A stretch of 64,000 nucleotides of DNA from JAXLVB01 sp046329195 (lineage in GTDB: Bacteria > Bacteroidota > Bacteroidia > Cytophagales > Spirosomataceae), in assembly GCA_046329195.1 (NCBI GenBank), contig JAXLVB010000002.1, positions 1,488,001-1,552,000 on the forward strand. The letters run 5' to 3'. Below the pieces are notes generated by a model. The model ran no database searches. It was given only the letters and a program-made list of their open reading frames with translations, and was not told the DNA's origin. Both the position numbers and the translations under genes were made by a program. Shown here in pieces: positions 1-9,324 of this stretch (position 1 is its first letter; every line of letters begins with the position of its first letter).

Positions 1-1
1 G

Positions 2-85
2 TGGCCTATCTTCTTGATTATCCCTGGTATTTATCTATTGACCAAGGATAAAATCAATCCTTCAGATGACTCTAAAGCCGAATAG
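2..85 (+). CDS. C-terminal tail of a small membrane protein (5' truncated by window edge)
   Basis: An open frame enters from the left edge and stops at the TAG at 83-85, giving 27 residues. It begins with a hydrophobic stretch (WPIFLIIPGIYLL) followed by a short charged tail. The Trp-Pro-hydrophobic pattern resembles the membrane segment of the next gene (RLWPLLLIVLG), so this is probably the end of a PspC-like or DUF5668/LiaI-type membrane protein, 75 bp upstream on the same strand. The family assignment is inference from a very short tail; only the reading frame and stop are seen directly. Confidence 0.5.
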   Translation, partial: WPIFLIIPGIYLLTKDKINPSDDSKAE

Positions 86-160
86 CTTGCCAATAGAAGT
101 CACTGAACGATTTGATTCAAATCCGTTTCACACCAAAAAACTAACCATTCTCACATTGCC

Positions 161-1156
161 ATGAACTCAAAAAACCTTATCCCCGGGCTTATTTTAGTAG
201 CGTTGGGGGTGCTTTTTCTGGCCGATAACTACGATATTTTCGAGGTAAGTTGGCACTCAGTTTTCAGACTTTGGCCGTTGTTATTGATTGTTTTGGGCGT
301 TAATGCCTTACTGGGCAAACGAAGCCCCGCTGCCACCGGAATTACCATTGTTTTATTGTGTATTGCCATTCCGGCAGCCATTATCTCCAATGTTACAGAC
401 GATTGGCGCCATCATGGCCGCCACTGGAGTTGGGATCATGACAATGATGACGACGAAGATGACTACAAAAACGAAAGCCGTGATGATTCTGATGACGACG
501 AGGATATTTCGACTAGTGAAATTCACCAATCGTTTAATGAACCTTCGGATGCGTCCATCAAAACAGCCTCTTTTTATATGAATGGAGGTGCTGCCAAGTT
601 TGTCATCGGAAGTACTTCTTCCAATTTGGCCGATGCCAAAGCCGATCTTAATTTTGGTAAGGGCTATGATTTCACAAAGGTGGTCAATGGCAATAATGCA
701 GAATTGAAACTGAAATGGAAAGAAGGCGACCATCACATCAATATTGATGACAAGAATGAAAATGACCAAAATAAAGTATCGGTACAGCTTAACAACAACG
801 TGGAGTGGGACTTAGATATTGAGATTGGGGCAGGAACCGCCGACTTTGACTTGAGTCAAAACATCATCAAAAGTCTAAAATTGAAAACTGGAGTTACTGA
901 CTCTGAAATAAAATTGGGTGATAAAGCTGCTGAAACTACCGTGAAGGTAGAATCTGGAGTGGCTCAAGTGGAGCTTCAAATCCCATCATCTGTAGGTTGT
1001 AGAATCCGAGTTGATGGAGCCTTAAACGGTAAAGACTTTGAGGGATTTATCAAAAATGGCGATACCTACGAAAGTCCTAATTATAGCACCGCCGCCAAAA
1101 AAATAAATGTAGAGTTTGATGGCGGACTTTCTAATCTTAAAGTGAAGAAGTATTAA
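161..1156 (+). CDS. LiaF-like membrane protein with DUF5668-type N-terminus and acidic linker
   Basis: 331 residues. Three hydrophobic segments (about 5-22, 34-51, 57-77) form a LiaI/LiaF-like membrane region. A strongly acidic, His/Trp-containing linker follows (about 80-118), then a beta-rich C-terminal domain of the toast-rack kind (about 140-331) with repeated hydrophobic/Gly strands. Such proteins in Bacteroidota sit in envelope-stress or PspC-type clusters, which fits the membrane-protein tail just upstream. The ATG at 161 starts directly before the first membrane segment. A strong hairpin terminator follows at 1177. Function as an envelope stress sensor is inference from the fold, not proven. 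The acid-rich linker is unusual in density: about two thirds of residues 94-116 are Asp or Glu. Confidence 0.75.
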   Translation: MNSKNLIPGLILVALGVLFLADNYDIFEVSWHSVFRLWPLLLIVLGVNALLGKRSPAATGITIVLLCIAIPAAIISNVTDDWRHHGRHWSWDHDNDDDEDDYKNESRDDSDDDEDISTSEIHQSFNEPSDASIKTASFYMNGGAAKFVIGSTSSNLADAKADLNFGKGYDFTKVVNGNNAELKLKWKEGDHHINIDDKNENDQNKVSVQLNNNVEWDLDIEIGAGTADFDLSQNIIKSLKLKTGVTDSEIKLGDKAAETTVKVESGVAQVELQIPSSVGCRIRVDGALNGKDFEGFIKNGDTYESPNYSTAAKKINVEFDGGLSNLKVKKY

Positions 1157-1176
1157 TCTTCTCTGCTACTAATCTT

Positions 1177-1217
1177 CAACAAGCTCCAAATCGAAACAGA
1201 TTTGGAGCTTGTTGTTT
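1177..1217. terminator. Bidirectional rho-independent terminator
   Basis: A perfect 16-bp stem (1177-1192 pairing with 1199-1214) with loop GAAACA lies between two convergent genes. It follows the LiaF-like gene and can serve the minus-strand molybdopterin enzyme gene ending at 1250. Confidence 0.8.
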
Positions 1218-1249
1218 ACGTCTTTCGCCACAAAGGCTTTGGCCGTGCA

Positions 1250-2659
1250 TCATAAGCCACAATAATAATCGTAACCTCGTTCGGCCCAGTAGTCGGCTGG
1301 TTTGTTGTTGTCAAAAAAGATAGTTCCTACTCTCTTGAGGTGTTTGACACCATATTTGACAGGAATAATCAAGCGTAAGGGGGCGCCATGACTGATACTG
1401 AGCGGCTGACCATTCATTTCATAGCTTAAAATGGTTTGAGGATGCAAGGCACTTGGCATATCAATGCCTACATAATACTGACGATCAGGCGTAACCATAC
1501 CAACGTATTGACAATCAACTTCTTGAGTCAAACCAAAATGCAACAATACATCCGATAACTTCACTCCTGCCCATGCACTGATTTGACTCCAGCCTTCGAT
1601 GCACTTAAACTCAAAAACAACTTCAGTTTTAGGCAATTTTCGTAAATCATCCAACGAAAGCTGAAGGATTTCGCCGTTCAATCGCTTGATTTGCAAAGTC
1701 CAGCGTGGGGCATCAGGCGGAAAGGGGTTCAGCCCTACCCTTCCGTTGATACGGACTATTTCGGCAGCCTCGGTGCGAGTATATTCTTGAACCAATCGCT
1801 TTGGACTATACAAGGCTTGAAACAGTTTTTCATTGACTTCTAACCCTTCTCTCAACGGCTTCAAGATACTTCCCGTCAGTTGCATAGACTTGGGTTGCTG
1901 ATGAAGCCAACGCCATGCTGCATAGCCAGCCCCTCCTGCCACAGTGAATACGGCATAAGAAATCCAAGTTCGACGAGCAAAATCGGTTGGTATAGGTTGC
2001 ACTTCTGCCTTTGTCATTTCAACGCCTGTAATCATAGCATTAAAGTTGTTCCATCCAGCTCGTATGACTTGTAATAAATGGATTACAAAGAATATTACGT
2101 ACCCAATGGTAAGATAAAAGTGAACCAAGCGAGCTGTTTTATAGCCTCCAAACAAAAACATAAGCCATTGATATTGAATGGGTTTGTAGATAGCAAAACC
2201 TGTTAACACACTACCTACCCCCATCACAATAATCATCGTATAAGCCAAACGTTGTGCCGCATTGTATTTAATAAAAGAGGGAGCTGTTTTACGAATTTTT
2301 AGATCGTGCAAAAGCACCTGCCAACTATCTCTGAGCGTATTTTTTTGAGGAACTAAATACCGCCATTCTCCTGACACCAAGGTGTAGGTCACATACATAA
2401 AGCCGTTGAGTATAAACAGCCACATAAATACAAAGTGATAGGCCATGCCCTCAGCCAAACGATAGGGCAGATTCAGTAATTTATAAACCCATTCTGGAAA
2501 AAAATGAAAGAGGCGGTACTCACCAATATCTATGGAATACACCCGATTGGCCCAATAAATCATCAGCCCACTCCAAATCATAATGGTAAGGAGCGGAAAA
2601 TTGAACCAATGCATCCAGCGAATGGCCAGCGGGTGTTTTTTGATGATTTTTTTTGCCAT
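1250..2659 (-). CDS. Cytochrome b561-type membrane domain fused to sulfite-oxidase-type molybdopterin domain
   Basis: 469 residues. Residues 1-215 hold about four membrane helices with His residues suited to haem b ligation (H17, H75, H180, H194), as in cytochrome b561/YedZ-like anchors. Residues 229-249 are a further membrane segment preceded by an Arg pair, resembling the signal/anchor normally at the start of a separate MsrP/YedY-type subunit. Residues 315-469 are an oxidoreductase molybdopterin-binding domain with the candidate Mo ligand Cys353 (FKCIEGWSQ) and the signature H-G-A-P-L-R. The protein therefore joins the electron-carrying membrane subunit and the catalytic subunit in one chain, with the active domain probably periplasmic. 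The substrate is unknown; sulfoxide or sulfite-like chemistry is only a family-level guess. Confidence 0.82.
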   Translation of the reverse strand: MAKKIIKKHPLAIRWMHWFNFPLLTIMIWSGLMIYWANRVYSIDIGEYRLFHFFPEWVYKLLNLPYRLAEGMAYHFVFMWLFILNGFMYVTYTLVSGEWRYLVPQKNTLRDSWQVLLHDLKIRKTAPSFIKYNAAQRLAYTMIIVMGVGSVLTGFAIYKPIQYQWLMFLFGGYKTARLVHFYLTIGYVIFFVIHLLQVIRAGWNNFNAMITGVEMTKAEVQPIPTDFARRTWISYAVFTVAGGAGYAAWRWLHQQPKSMQLTGSILKPLREGLEVNEKLFQALYSPKRLVQEYTRTEAAEIVRINGRVGLNPFPPDAPRWTLQIKRLNGEILQLSLDDLRKLPKTEVVFEFKCIEGWSQISAWAGVKLSDVLLHFGLTQEVDCQYVGMVTPDRQYYVGIDMPSALHPQTILSYEMNGQPLSISHGAPLRLIIPVKYGVKHLKRVGTIFFDNNKPADYWAERGYDYYCGL

Positions 2660-2769
2660 GGGTATTCTCTTTTAGGTTTCAAATGTATAGCTGTCCCTCT
2701 AAATACCCTGTCAGGTAGCTGACATTTGTACTGAAATTGAATATACGAAAAGAATCCCTTAGCGGTTGG

Positions 2770-3612
2770 TTACGTAGTGCGTACATACACCTCCCGTTGG
2801 GGGAAAGGAATAACAATTTGGTTAGCTTGAAACTTTTCGATAATCGCCGCCCGCAGGTCGCTTTTAATTGTATCAATTTCAAAAACATCTTCTGCAAAAA
2901 AATACAAGCGTAACTGCACACCAGACTCCTGAAAATCAGCTACTTGAACATTAGTCATGGAATAATTCTTTACTTCGGGGTGCTCCTGGGCGCAGGCCAA
3001 AAGCAGGCTTTCTGCTATCCGAATATTGGTGGCATAAGCCACAGTTACGGCAATATCAAATTGAACAGGAGTTTTTAGATGTGTAAAATTGATTACGATG
3101 TCCCGTGTGATTTTAGAGTTCGGAATCAATAGGTGGTAGCGGTCGCTTGTCAGTACTTCGGTATAGCGAAGTTTTACGGCCAACACTCTACCAATGACTT
3201 GCTCCACTTTAATCACATCGTTGACCTTGATGGTGCGATCCACCAAAATAATAATCCCCGAAATAAAGTCTTCAAACAAATGCTGCAACCCAATACCAAC
3301 CCCTACCATTAAGGCAGCAGTACTGGCAATCAAGAAGTTAAGCTGAAACCCTAAAAGCTCCAAGCAAACTCCCAAGGCTACCACAAAGGCAATGTACCGA
3401 GTAAGTTGATAAATGGCGTAATGAACCGACAGGTCAATGTATCGTTTCTTCACTTGCCGATTCAAGAACCCTTTGAATAACAATAACATCAAATGGGTTA
3501 GCCCTCCTACTATTAAAACCAAAATAATTTTGGCTGGAGTTAATACAAACGAACTCCATCGCAATAACTCATAATTCAGAAAATCGTTAAGGCTTTGTCT
3601 CAGTTCTTCCAT
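2770..3612 (-). CDS. MscS-family small-conductance mechanosensitive channel
   Basis: 280 residues. Three hydrophobic segments (about 20-45, 62-85, 88-110) precede a Gly/Ala-rich pore-lining stretch (MVGVGIGLQ...) and the MscS beta domain (about 115-180, with DRTIKVNDVI and the LIPNSKI motif), then an alpha/beta C-terminal domain. The length fits the short MscS form. The channel would open under membrane tension to release osmolytes. The ATG at 3612 is preceded by a good -7 promoter element at 3674-3681. It is separated by about 110 bp from the molybdopterin gene on the same strand. Confidence 0.9.
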   Translation of the reverse strand: MEELRQSLNDFLNYELLRWSSFVLTPAKIILVLIVGGLTHLMLLLFKGFLNRQVKKRYIDLSVHYAIYQLTRYIAFVVALGVCLELLGFQLNFLIASTAALMVGVGIGLQHLFEDFISGIIILVDRTIKVNDVIKVEQVIGRVLAVKLRYTEVLTSDRYHLLIPNSKITRDIVINFTHLKTPVQFDIAVTVAYATNIRIAESLLLACAQEHPEVKNYSMTNVQVADFQESGVQLRLYFFAEDVFEIDTIKSDLRAAIIEKFQANQIVIPFPQREVYVRTT

Positions 3613-3673
3613 GTTTTTGGGATAATCACTCGGTACTCAACAATGATTTAGAATTAATCACACACTTTAGTAG

Positions 3674-3681
3674 CAAAGGTA
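3674..3681 (-). promoter_or_regulatory. Candidate -7 promoter element for the mscS-like gene
   Basis: On the minus strand this reads TACCTTTG, a perfect match to the Bacteroidota primary sigma -7 consensus TAnnTTTG, about 60 nt upstream of the start codon. No convincing -33 TTTG is seen, so confidence is moderate. Confidence 0.4.
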
Positions 3682-3824
3682 ATTTTTTATACTAAACTAC
3701 TTGTTTGGAGTTCTCGTCCAGCGGTTGACATCACGCACAAGTCGCAAGAATAATTGTTTTAGTCGCTACCCTTCTTCAAAAGTTTCACAATTATCACTAC
3801 CTTTTGCAAAAAAAGCACTTCATA

Positions 3825-6800
3825 ATGGTACGAAAATTACTCCTAACCCTCGGATTGGGGCTTTTTTGCAGTTTATTATATGCACAAACGGTCACTTTCC
3901 CTCGCAACGATGTAGCCGACGAACGGCTAAATCTCTACGCATTTACCAATGCCACTATTTATGTTACTCCAACGGAAATCCTCGAAGGCGGCACCCTGCT
4001 CATTAGAGGGGCTTTTGTGGAAGCAGTTGGCAAAGACCTCAAAATCCCAACGGGTGCTATCGTAATTGACTGCAAAGGTAAGCGCATTTACGCCGGTTTA
4101 GTAGATTTAGATTCTGACTATGGTATGCCAGAGGTTCGTCGTCAGCAAGGCGGAAACTTTTTTGCCGGAGCAGCACAATCTACCAAAAAAGGCGCTTATG
4201 GCTGGAATGCCGCCATCCAGCCCGAAACCAATGCGGAAGAAGTTTTTGCGATCAACGTCCAAAAAGCTGACGAGCTTCGAAAATTGGGTTTTGGAGCAGT
4301 GTTGGCCTTTCCACACGACGGTATCGTTCGGGGTACTTCGGCCCTGATTGCTCCCATCGAAGACGTTGAGCAAAACGCTGTTCTAAAAGGAAAAGTTTCA
4401 GCACATTACTCGTTTAACAAAGGGAGCTCTACCCAAGCGTATCCCAACTCTATGATGGGTTCGGTTGCCTTGCTTCGCCAGACTTATTACGATGCGCAAT
4501 GGTACAAGCGTGCTATGAACAAAACCGAGCATAACATTTCGCTCGACCATTTCAACCACATACAGAGTTTGCCGCAAATTTTTGAAACAGACGACCGATT
4601 CGGCGTGATGCGAGCAGACAAGATTGGTGATGAATTTGGGGTACAATATATCATCAAATCGGGCGGCGACGACTACCAGCGTTTAGACGAAATCAAAGCA
4701 ACAGGAGCGTCGTTGATTGTACCACTCAATTTTCCACAAGCGTTTGATGTCGAAGACCCTTGGGATGCCGGTGCGGTTTCACTGGCCGAAATGAAACACT
4801 GGGAAATGGCTCCTGCCAATGCAGGAACACTGACTAAGGCGGGTATTACCTTTGCGCTCACCACAGCAGGCTTACGCAACAAGGCTGATTTTTGGGCTAA
4901 TCTTCGTAAGGCTATCGAGTACGGGTTACCCGAAGCCGAAGCCCTAAAGGCACTCACCACCACCCCAGCTACCTTAATCAAATGTGAAGAAAAAATTGGT
5001 TGCTTAAAGCCTGGCTGCTATGCTAACTTGCTGATTACAAGCGACAATCTCTTCAAGGCAGATAACATCATTCACGAAAATTGGATTAAAGGCAAGCGCC
5101 ATATCTTGAACGACATGACCTTGGCCGACATTCGTGGACAATACGACATGAAGGTAGGTGACCGTGCCATGAAGCTCAATATTTCGGGCAAAATCGGAAC
5201 ACCAGACTATCAAATTGTCATCAGCGACAGTATTCGGGTTACACCTAAGGCTACTCGCTACAACAATTTATTGTCTATGACCTATTCGGTAGGTCGAATG
5301 CCCGGTACCATTCGCCTGTCAGGATATTTGGATGGTAAAGATTTTAAAGGTGACGGCGAAATGCCTAACGGTACACCTGTAAAATGGTCGGCAGTTTATA
5401 AAGAACCCGCTAAAGAAACAGCCGCTCGCCCCGATACAACTCGCCCTCGTACGCCCGAAATCGGCAAAGTGTTGTATCCGTTTATCGCTTTTGGTAATGA
5501 GCAAAAACCAAAAGTAGAAACGATTTTATTTAAAAATGCCACCGTTTGGACCAACGAAAAAGATGGAATTTTACAAAATGCCGACGTACTGCTCGAAAAC
5601 GGAAAAATCTCTAAAGTAGGCAAAAATCTATCAGCTCCCAATGCCAAAACGATTGATGCAACTGGCAAACACCTAACTAACGGTATTTTTGACGAACATT
5701 CGCACATCGCTTTGTTTGCGATTAACGAAGGTGGCCAATCGGTAACGGCTGAGGTTCGAGAAGAAGACGTCATTGATTCAGATGCCATTAACATGTATCG
5801 CCAATTGGCGGGGGGCGTTACCTCTGCTCAATTATTGCATGGTTCGGCCAACTGTATTGGTGGGCAGTCGGCACTGATCAAGTTTAAGTGGGGCGAAGCT
5901 CCTGATGCACTCAAAATCAAAGGTGCTGATGGATTCATAAAATTTGCCTTGGGCGAAAACGTAACTCGTAAATCACAGCAAACAGGAGGCCGTTTTGGTG
6001 GTGCTAATGCGCCTCGTTACCCGATTTCTCGGATGGGCGTTGAGCAAGTCATGATGGATGCCTTTGCACGTGCTCGTGACTACGACAAAGAATGGAAAGC
6101 CTACGAAGCACTCCCAGCGAAAGATAAAGTAAATGCGATTCCGCCTCGCCGTGACATCGAAATGGATGCTTTGGCTGAGATTTTGAACAAAAAACGTTTT
6201 ATCACCTGCCACTCGTACGTACAGTCCGAAATCAACATGTTGATGAAAGTCGCTGAGTCTTTTAATTTCCGTATCAATACATTTACCCACATTTTAGAAG
6301 GTTATAAAGTAGCTGATATTATGAAAACTCACGGAGCTGGTGGTTCATCATTTGCTGACTGGTGGGCCTACAAAATGGAGGTAAAAGATGCCATTCCTCA
6401 CAATCCAGCCATGTTGCACAAAGCAGGAGTAGTCACCTCTATCAACTCTGACGATGCCGAAATGGCTCGCCGCTTAAACCAAGAGGCAGCCAAATCGGTA
6501 CAATATGGTGGACTTTCGGAAGAAGATGCTTGGAAAATGGTAACCTTAAACCCTGCCAAATTGCTTCACCTCGACAATCGGATGGGTAGTATCAAGGCAG
6601 GCAAAGATGCCGATGTCGTGCTTTGGAATACCAATCCTTTGTCCATCTATGCCAAGCCAGATTATACCATTGTGGACGGAGCTATCTATTTTGATGCGAA
6701 ACAAGACGAGCAAAAGCAAAAAGACATTGACAAAGAGCGAGCTCGTATCATTCAAAAAATGATTGCAGCCAAATCAGGTGGAGCTCCCACTGCTCGTCCA

Positions 6801-6875
6801 CAATTCCGTCGTCAGCATATTTTCCATTGTGAAGATGAAGGCGACTTGAGCAGCTTAGGCTTGCATGAAAAATAA
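3825..6875 (+). CDS. Secreted two-domain amidohydrolase-superfamily protein
   Basis: 1016 residues from the ATG at 3825, which starts a clean signal peptide ending ...LLYAQ; an upstream in-frame TTG at 3804 would bury it. Two amidohydrolase domains lie in tandem. The N-terminal one (about 25-510) lacks the first-strand HxH metal motif, having D-S-D-Y where the histidines belong. The C-terminal one (about 520-1000) keeps a metal site: EHSH after a T-N-G-I-F-D strand, then TCHS, FTHILEG and SINSDDAE. Imidazolonepropionase/prolidase-like enzymes of this group hydrolyse cyclic amides or dipeptides, but the substrate cannot be read from sequence. The N-terminal half is probably structural. The next gene, 37 bp downstream, encodes a related protein, so the two likely form an operon and perhaps a complex. 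Confidence 0.85.
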   Translation: MVRKLLLTLGLGLFCSLLYAQTVTFPRNDVADERLNLYAFTNATIYVTPTEILEGGTLLIRGAFVEAVGKDLKIPTGAIVIDCKGKRIYAGLVDLDSDYGMPEVRRQQGGNFFAGAAQSTKKGAYGWNAAIQPETNAEEVFAINVQKADELRKLGFGAVLAFPHDGIVRGTSALIAPIEDVEQNAVLKGKVSAHYSFNKGSSTQAYPNSMMGSVALLRQTYYDAQWYKRAMNKTEHNISLDHFNHIQSLPQIFETDDRFGVMRADKIGDEFGVQYIIKSGGDDYQRLDEIKATGASLIVPLNFPQAFDVEDPWDAGAVSLAEMKHWEMAPANAGTLTKAGITFALTTAGLRNKADFWANLRKAIEYGLPEAEALKALTTTPATLIKCEEKIGCLKPGCYANLLITSDNLFKADNIIHENWIKGKRHILNDMTLADIRGQYDMKVGDRAMKLNISGKIGTPDYQIVISDSIRVTPKATRYNNLLSMTYSVGRMPGTIRLSGYLDGKDFKGDGEMPNGTPVKWSAVYKEPAKETAARPDTTRPRTPEIGKVLYPFIAFGNEQKPKVETILFKNATVWTNEKDGILQNADVLLENGKISKVGKNLSAPNAKTIDATGKHLTNGIFDEHSHIALFAINEGGQSVTAEVREEDVIDSDAINMYRQLAGGVTSAQLLHGSANCIGGQSALIKFKWGEAPDALKIKGADGFIKFALGENVTRKSQQTGGRFGGANAPRYPISRMGVEQVMMDAFARARDYDKEWKAYEALPAKDKVNAIPPRRDIEMDALAEILNKKRFITCHSYVQSEINMLMKVAESFNFRINTFTHILEGYKVADIMKTHGAGGSSFADWWAYKMEVKDAIPHNPAMLHKAGVVTSINSDDAEMARRLNQEAAKSVQYGGLSEEDAWKMVTLNPAKLLHLDNRMGSIKAGKDADVVLWNTNPLSIYAKPDYTIVDGAIYFDAKQDEQKQKDIDKERARIIQKMIAAKSGGAPTARPQFRRQHIFHCEDEGDLSSLGLHEK

Positions 6876-6912
6876 GATTTTGTTTTAAAGTTTGACATAA
6901 ACGTCATCACAA

Positions 6913-8208
6913 ATGAAAAAGATATTTTTAGTCATCATAAGTGTTCTTTCGCTACAAGCAGTAGCCCAGAACCCTGTGCCTGCCAAGCCGCAGTCGAAGC
7001 GAATCATCTTGTTTGGCGGAACTGCCCATTTGGGCAATGGCAAGGTTATTACCAATTCGGTAATTGAATTCGACAAAGGCAAACTCACAGTAGTTGGTGA
7101 GGCTGCCGCTGTCAAAATCAACAAGGATAATGCCGACTATTTCGACGTTACGGGTAAGCACATTTATCCAGGCTTAGTGTCGTTAGCAAACCACGTTGGT
7201 CTTGCCGACATTGAATCTATCCCGGCCGTAAATGACTACGAAGAAACAGGCAATATCAATCCAAACGTCCGAGCCTTGATTGCCTACAATGCTGATTCTG
7301 AAATTATCCCGACCGTTCGTGGCAATGGTATTTTGATTTCTCAAGCAAGCCCAGAAGGTGGTTTAGTAACGGGTCAAAGTTCAATTTTTGAGATGGAAGG
7401 CTGGAACTGGCAAGATGCCGTTTTGAAAACAGACGATGGCATTTGGCTCAACTGGCCGTCCTTTTTGAGCCGGCAGTTTAACCCTGAAACATTTTCGTTT
7501 ACCACTGCCCGCAACGAACAACGGAACAAATCGCTTCAAGAATTGGATAAAACATTTAACGACGCCGTCTCGTATTCTGAAGGGAAACCTACTGTTTACA
7601 ACCTCAAAATGGAGGCGATGAAGGGTTTATTTGATGGTTCTAAGACCCTGTACGTTCGTACCGATTTCGGAAAAGAAATCATTGAAGCAGTGCAGTTTGC
7701 CAAAGCACACAAAGTCAAGAAAATTGTGATTGTGGGTGGTGCCGAATGCAATACTGTTTTTGATTTCTTGAAAGAAAACAACGTTCCTGTTGTGTTGGGG
7801 GGTGTTCATGAGTTGCCTGCTCGTGCCGACAACGACGTGTATCTGCCCTACAAGCTACCTGCTATGTTGCACAAAGCAGGAATCTTAGCAGCCATTAGCT
7901 ATTCAGGTCTTTCGTGGCGTACTCGAAACCTACCCTATTTGGCCGGAACTACCGCAGCCTTCGGTGGCATTGACAAGGAAGAAGCCCTCAAGTTAATTAC
8001 CTCTAATCCTGCCAAAATTCTCGGAATAGACGACAAGGTGGGTACCCTTGAGGTAGGCAAACACGCTACCATTTTGGTGTGCCAAGGCGACATTTTAGAC
8101 ATGAAAACCAGTATTGTTGAAATGGCCTTTATACAAGGTAAAAAAGTGGACCTTGACGATAAGCAGAAACGTTTGTACCGCAAGTTTTCTGAGAAATTAG
8201 GTAAATAA
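6913..8208 (+). CDS. Secreted amidohydrolase-fold protein lacking the HxH metal motif
   Basis: 431 residues with a signal peptide (about 1-19, ending AVAQ). The fold features match the previous gene: an N-terminal beta-sandwich strand pair (GTAHLGNGKVI), the G-K-H-I-Y-P-G-L-V entry to the barrel, and the C-terminal L-I-T-S-N-P-A-K-I-L-G and G-T-L-E-V-G-K-H-A elements. Where active enzymes have HxH it has S-L-A-N-H-V-G, and the last metal-ligand Asp region reads A-A-I-S-Y-S-G. It is therefore likely catalytically impaired. It is 37 bp behind the two-domain amidohydrolase and ends at a strong terminator, which suggests a shared operon; a partner or substrate-binding role is inference. Confidence 0.8.
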   Translation: MKKIFLVIISVLSLQAVAQNPVPAKPQSKRIILFGGTAHLGNGKVITNSVIEFDKGKLTVVGEAAAVKINKDNADYFDVTGKHIYPGLVSLANHVGLADIESIPAVNDYEETGNINPNVRALIAYNADSEIIPTVRGNGILISQASPEGGLVTGQSSIFEMEGWNWQDAVLKTDDGIWLNWPSFLSRQFNPETFSFTTARNEQRNKSLQELDKTFNDAVSYSEGKPTVYNLKMEAMKGLFDGSKTLYVRTDFGKEIIEAVQFAKAHKVKKIVIVGGAECNTVFDFLKENNVPVVLGGVHELPARADNDVYLPYKLPAMLHKAGILAAISYSGLSWRTRNLPYLAGTTAAFGGIDKEEALKLITSNPAKILGIDDKVGTLEVGKHATILVCQGDILDMKTSIVEMAFIQGKKVDLDDKQKRLYRKFSEKLGK

Positions 8209-8235
8209 CCAATAGCCTTTTTCAGAATATCATTT

Positions 8236-8275
8236 CCCCTCAACTTGATTCGTAAAGTTGAGGGGTTATTTTTTG
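8236..8275 (+). terminator. Rho-independent terminator after amidohydrolase pair
   Basis: An 11-bp perfect stem (8236-8246 with 8255-8265, arms CCCCTCAACTT and its complement) is followed by TTATTTTTT. Confidence 0.85.
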
Positions 8276-8390
8276 AATGCTTCGCAAAAGTTCAATCGCA
8301 ACAGTACAATTTTACACAACCCACCCAACAGCAGATTGCATTGTGCACGATTTTTTGTAAACTGCGCTATCCTCTTTTCCTTTTCAAACC

Positions 8391-9278
8391 ATGAATTCAC
8401 TTCGCAGAACTTTTCTAAAATCGTTGGCCATGATGCCCTTTATACCTGCTGCTCGTTCTATTGGCTCTGCTGTGCCAGTGGCCTCTCGTCAAAAACTCAA
8501 AACCAGCCTGAATGCTTTTTCGTTTAATGCACCTTTGCTCGACGGCAGCATGAACCTTGACGACCTCTTGGATTTTTGCAACCAGCTTGGTTTTGAAGGT
8601 GTTGACATGACCGCTTACTATTTTAAGGGCTATCCCAACGTCCCAACTGATGATTACGTGTTTCACCTCAAGAAAAAAGCCTTTAGGCATGGCATCGAAA
8701 TCAGTGGCACAGGCGTACGCAACGACTTTACGATTGCAGACAAAGAAAAGCGAAAAAATGAAGTGCAGTTGGTGAAAAATTGGATTGAAGTCGCCGCCAA
8801 ATTAGGAGCACCTGTACTCCGAATATTTGCAGGAACTCAAAAAAATGAAGGGATTCCCCGTGAACAAGTATTGGATTGGGTACTCAACGACATTCAAACG
8901 TGTGTGGACTATGGCAAGCAACACGGTGTTATCATCGGATTACAAAATCACAATGATTTCATCATGACTGCCGACCATATCATTCAAATCTTTGAGGCCA
9001 TTAAATCAGAGTGGTTAGGTTTGCTCATTGACATTGCCAGTTATCGAACTGACCCTTATGGCGAAATTGAACGGACTATTAAGTATGCTGTTAATTGGCA
9101 ACTAAAAGAGCAGGTTTACGTCAATGGAAAAGAGACGGATACCGACTTAAATAAACTTTTCAGCATCATCAAAAAGTCATCGTACCAAGGTTACATTCCG
9201 ATCGAAACCCTCGGTGCTGGTGACCCCAAGCAGAAAGTCGAATCGTTTTTGAAGCGAGTAAAACCACTCATGAGTTAG
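8391..9278 (+). CDS. Sugar phosphate isomerase/epimerase-family TIM-barrel protein with Tat-like signal
   Basis: 295 residues. The N-terminus carries R-R-T-F-L-K followed by a hydrophobic stretch, a Tat-type export signal. The mature part is an AP-endonuclease-2/xylose-isomerase-like barrel: LGFEGVDMTAYY near 62-75, the strand A-P-V-L-R-I-F-A with following E, G-L-Q-N-H-N-D (metal-ligand region near 185), L-L-I-D-I-A and the final I-P-I-E-T-L-G. Family members interconvert sugars or act on inositol and keto-sugars. It stands alone on the plus strand between two transcription units; a role in carbohydrate breakdown with the neighbouring GH78 is inference. Confidence 0.82.
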   Translation: MNSLRRTFLKSLAMMPFIPAARSIGSAVPVASRQKLKTSLNAFSFNAPLLDGSMNLDDLLDFCNQLGFEGVDMTAYYFKGYPNVPTDDYVFHLKKKAFRHGIEISGTGVRNDFTIADKEKRKNEVQLVKNWIEVAAKLGAPVLRIFAGTQKNEGIPREQVLDWVLNDIQTCVDYGKQHGVIIGLQNHNDFIMTADHIIQIFEAIKSEWLGLLIDIASYRTDPYGEIERTIKYAVNWQLKEQVYVNGKETDTDLNKLFSIIKKSSYQGYIPIETLGAGDPKQKVESFLKRVKPLMS

Positions 9279-9324
9279 TCGTTGCAGACGTTGCTCTCCT
9301 ACTAAGTGCAACGTTTGGTCATTT

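Noticed and set aside
353..769. 138-residue minus-strand frame within the LiaF-like gene
   Set aside because: The Asp-rich GAT/GAC codons read as Ile/Val on the other strand; the plus-strand gene has a coherent domain layout.
3701..4006. 101-residue frame overlapping the amidohydrolase start
   Set aside because: The overlapping amidohydrolase frame has a signal peptide and conserved domain; this frame has neither.
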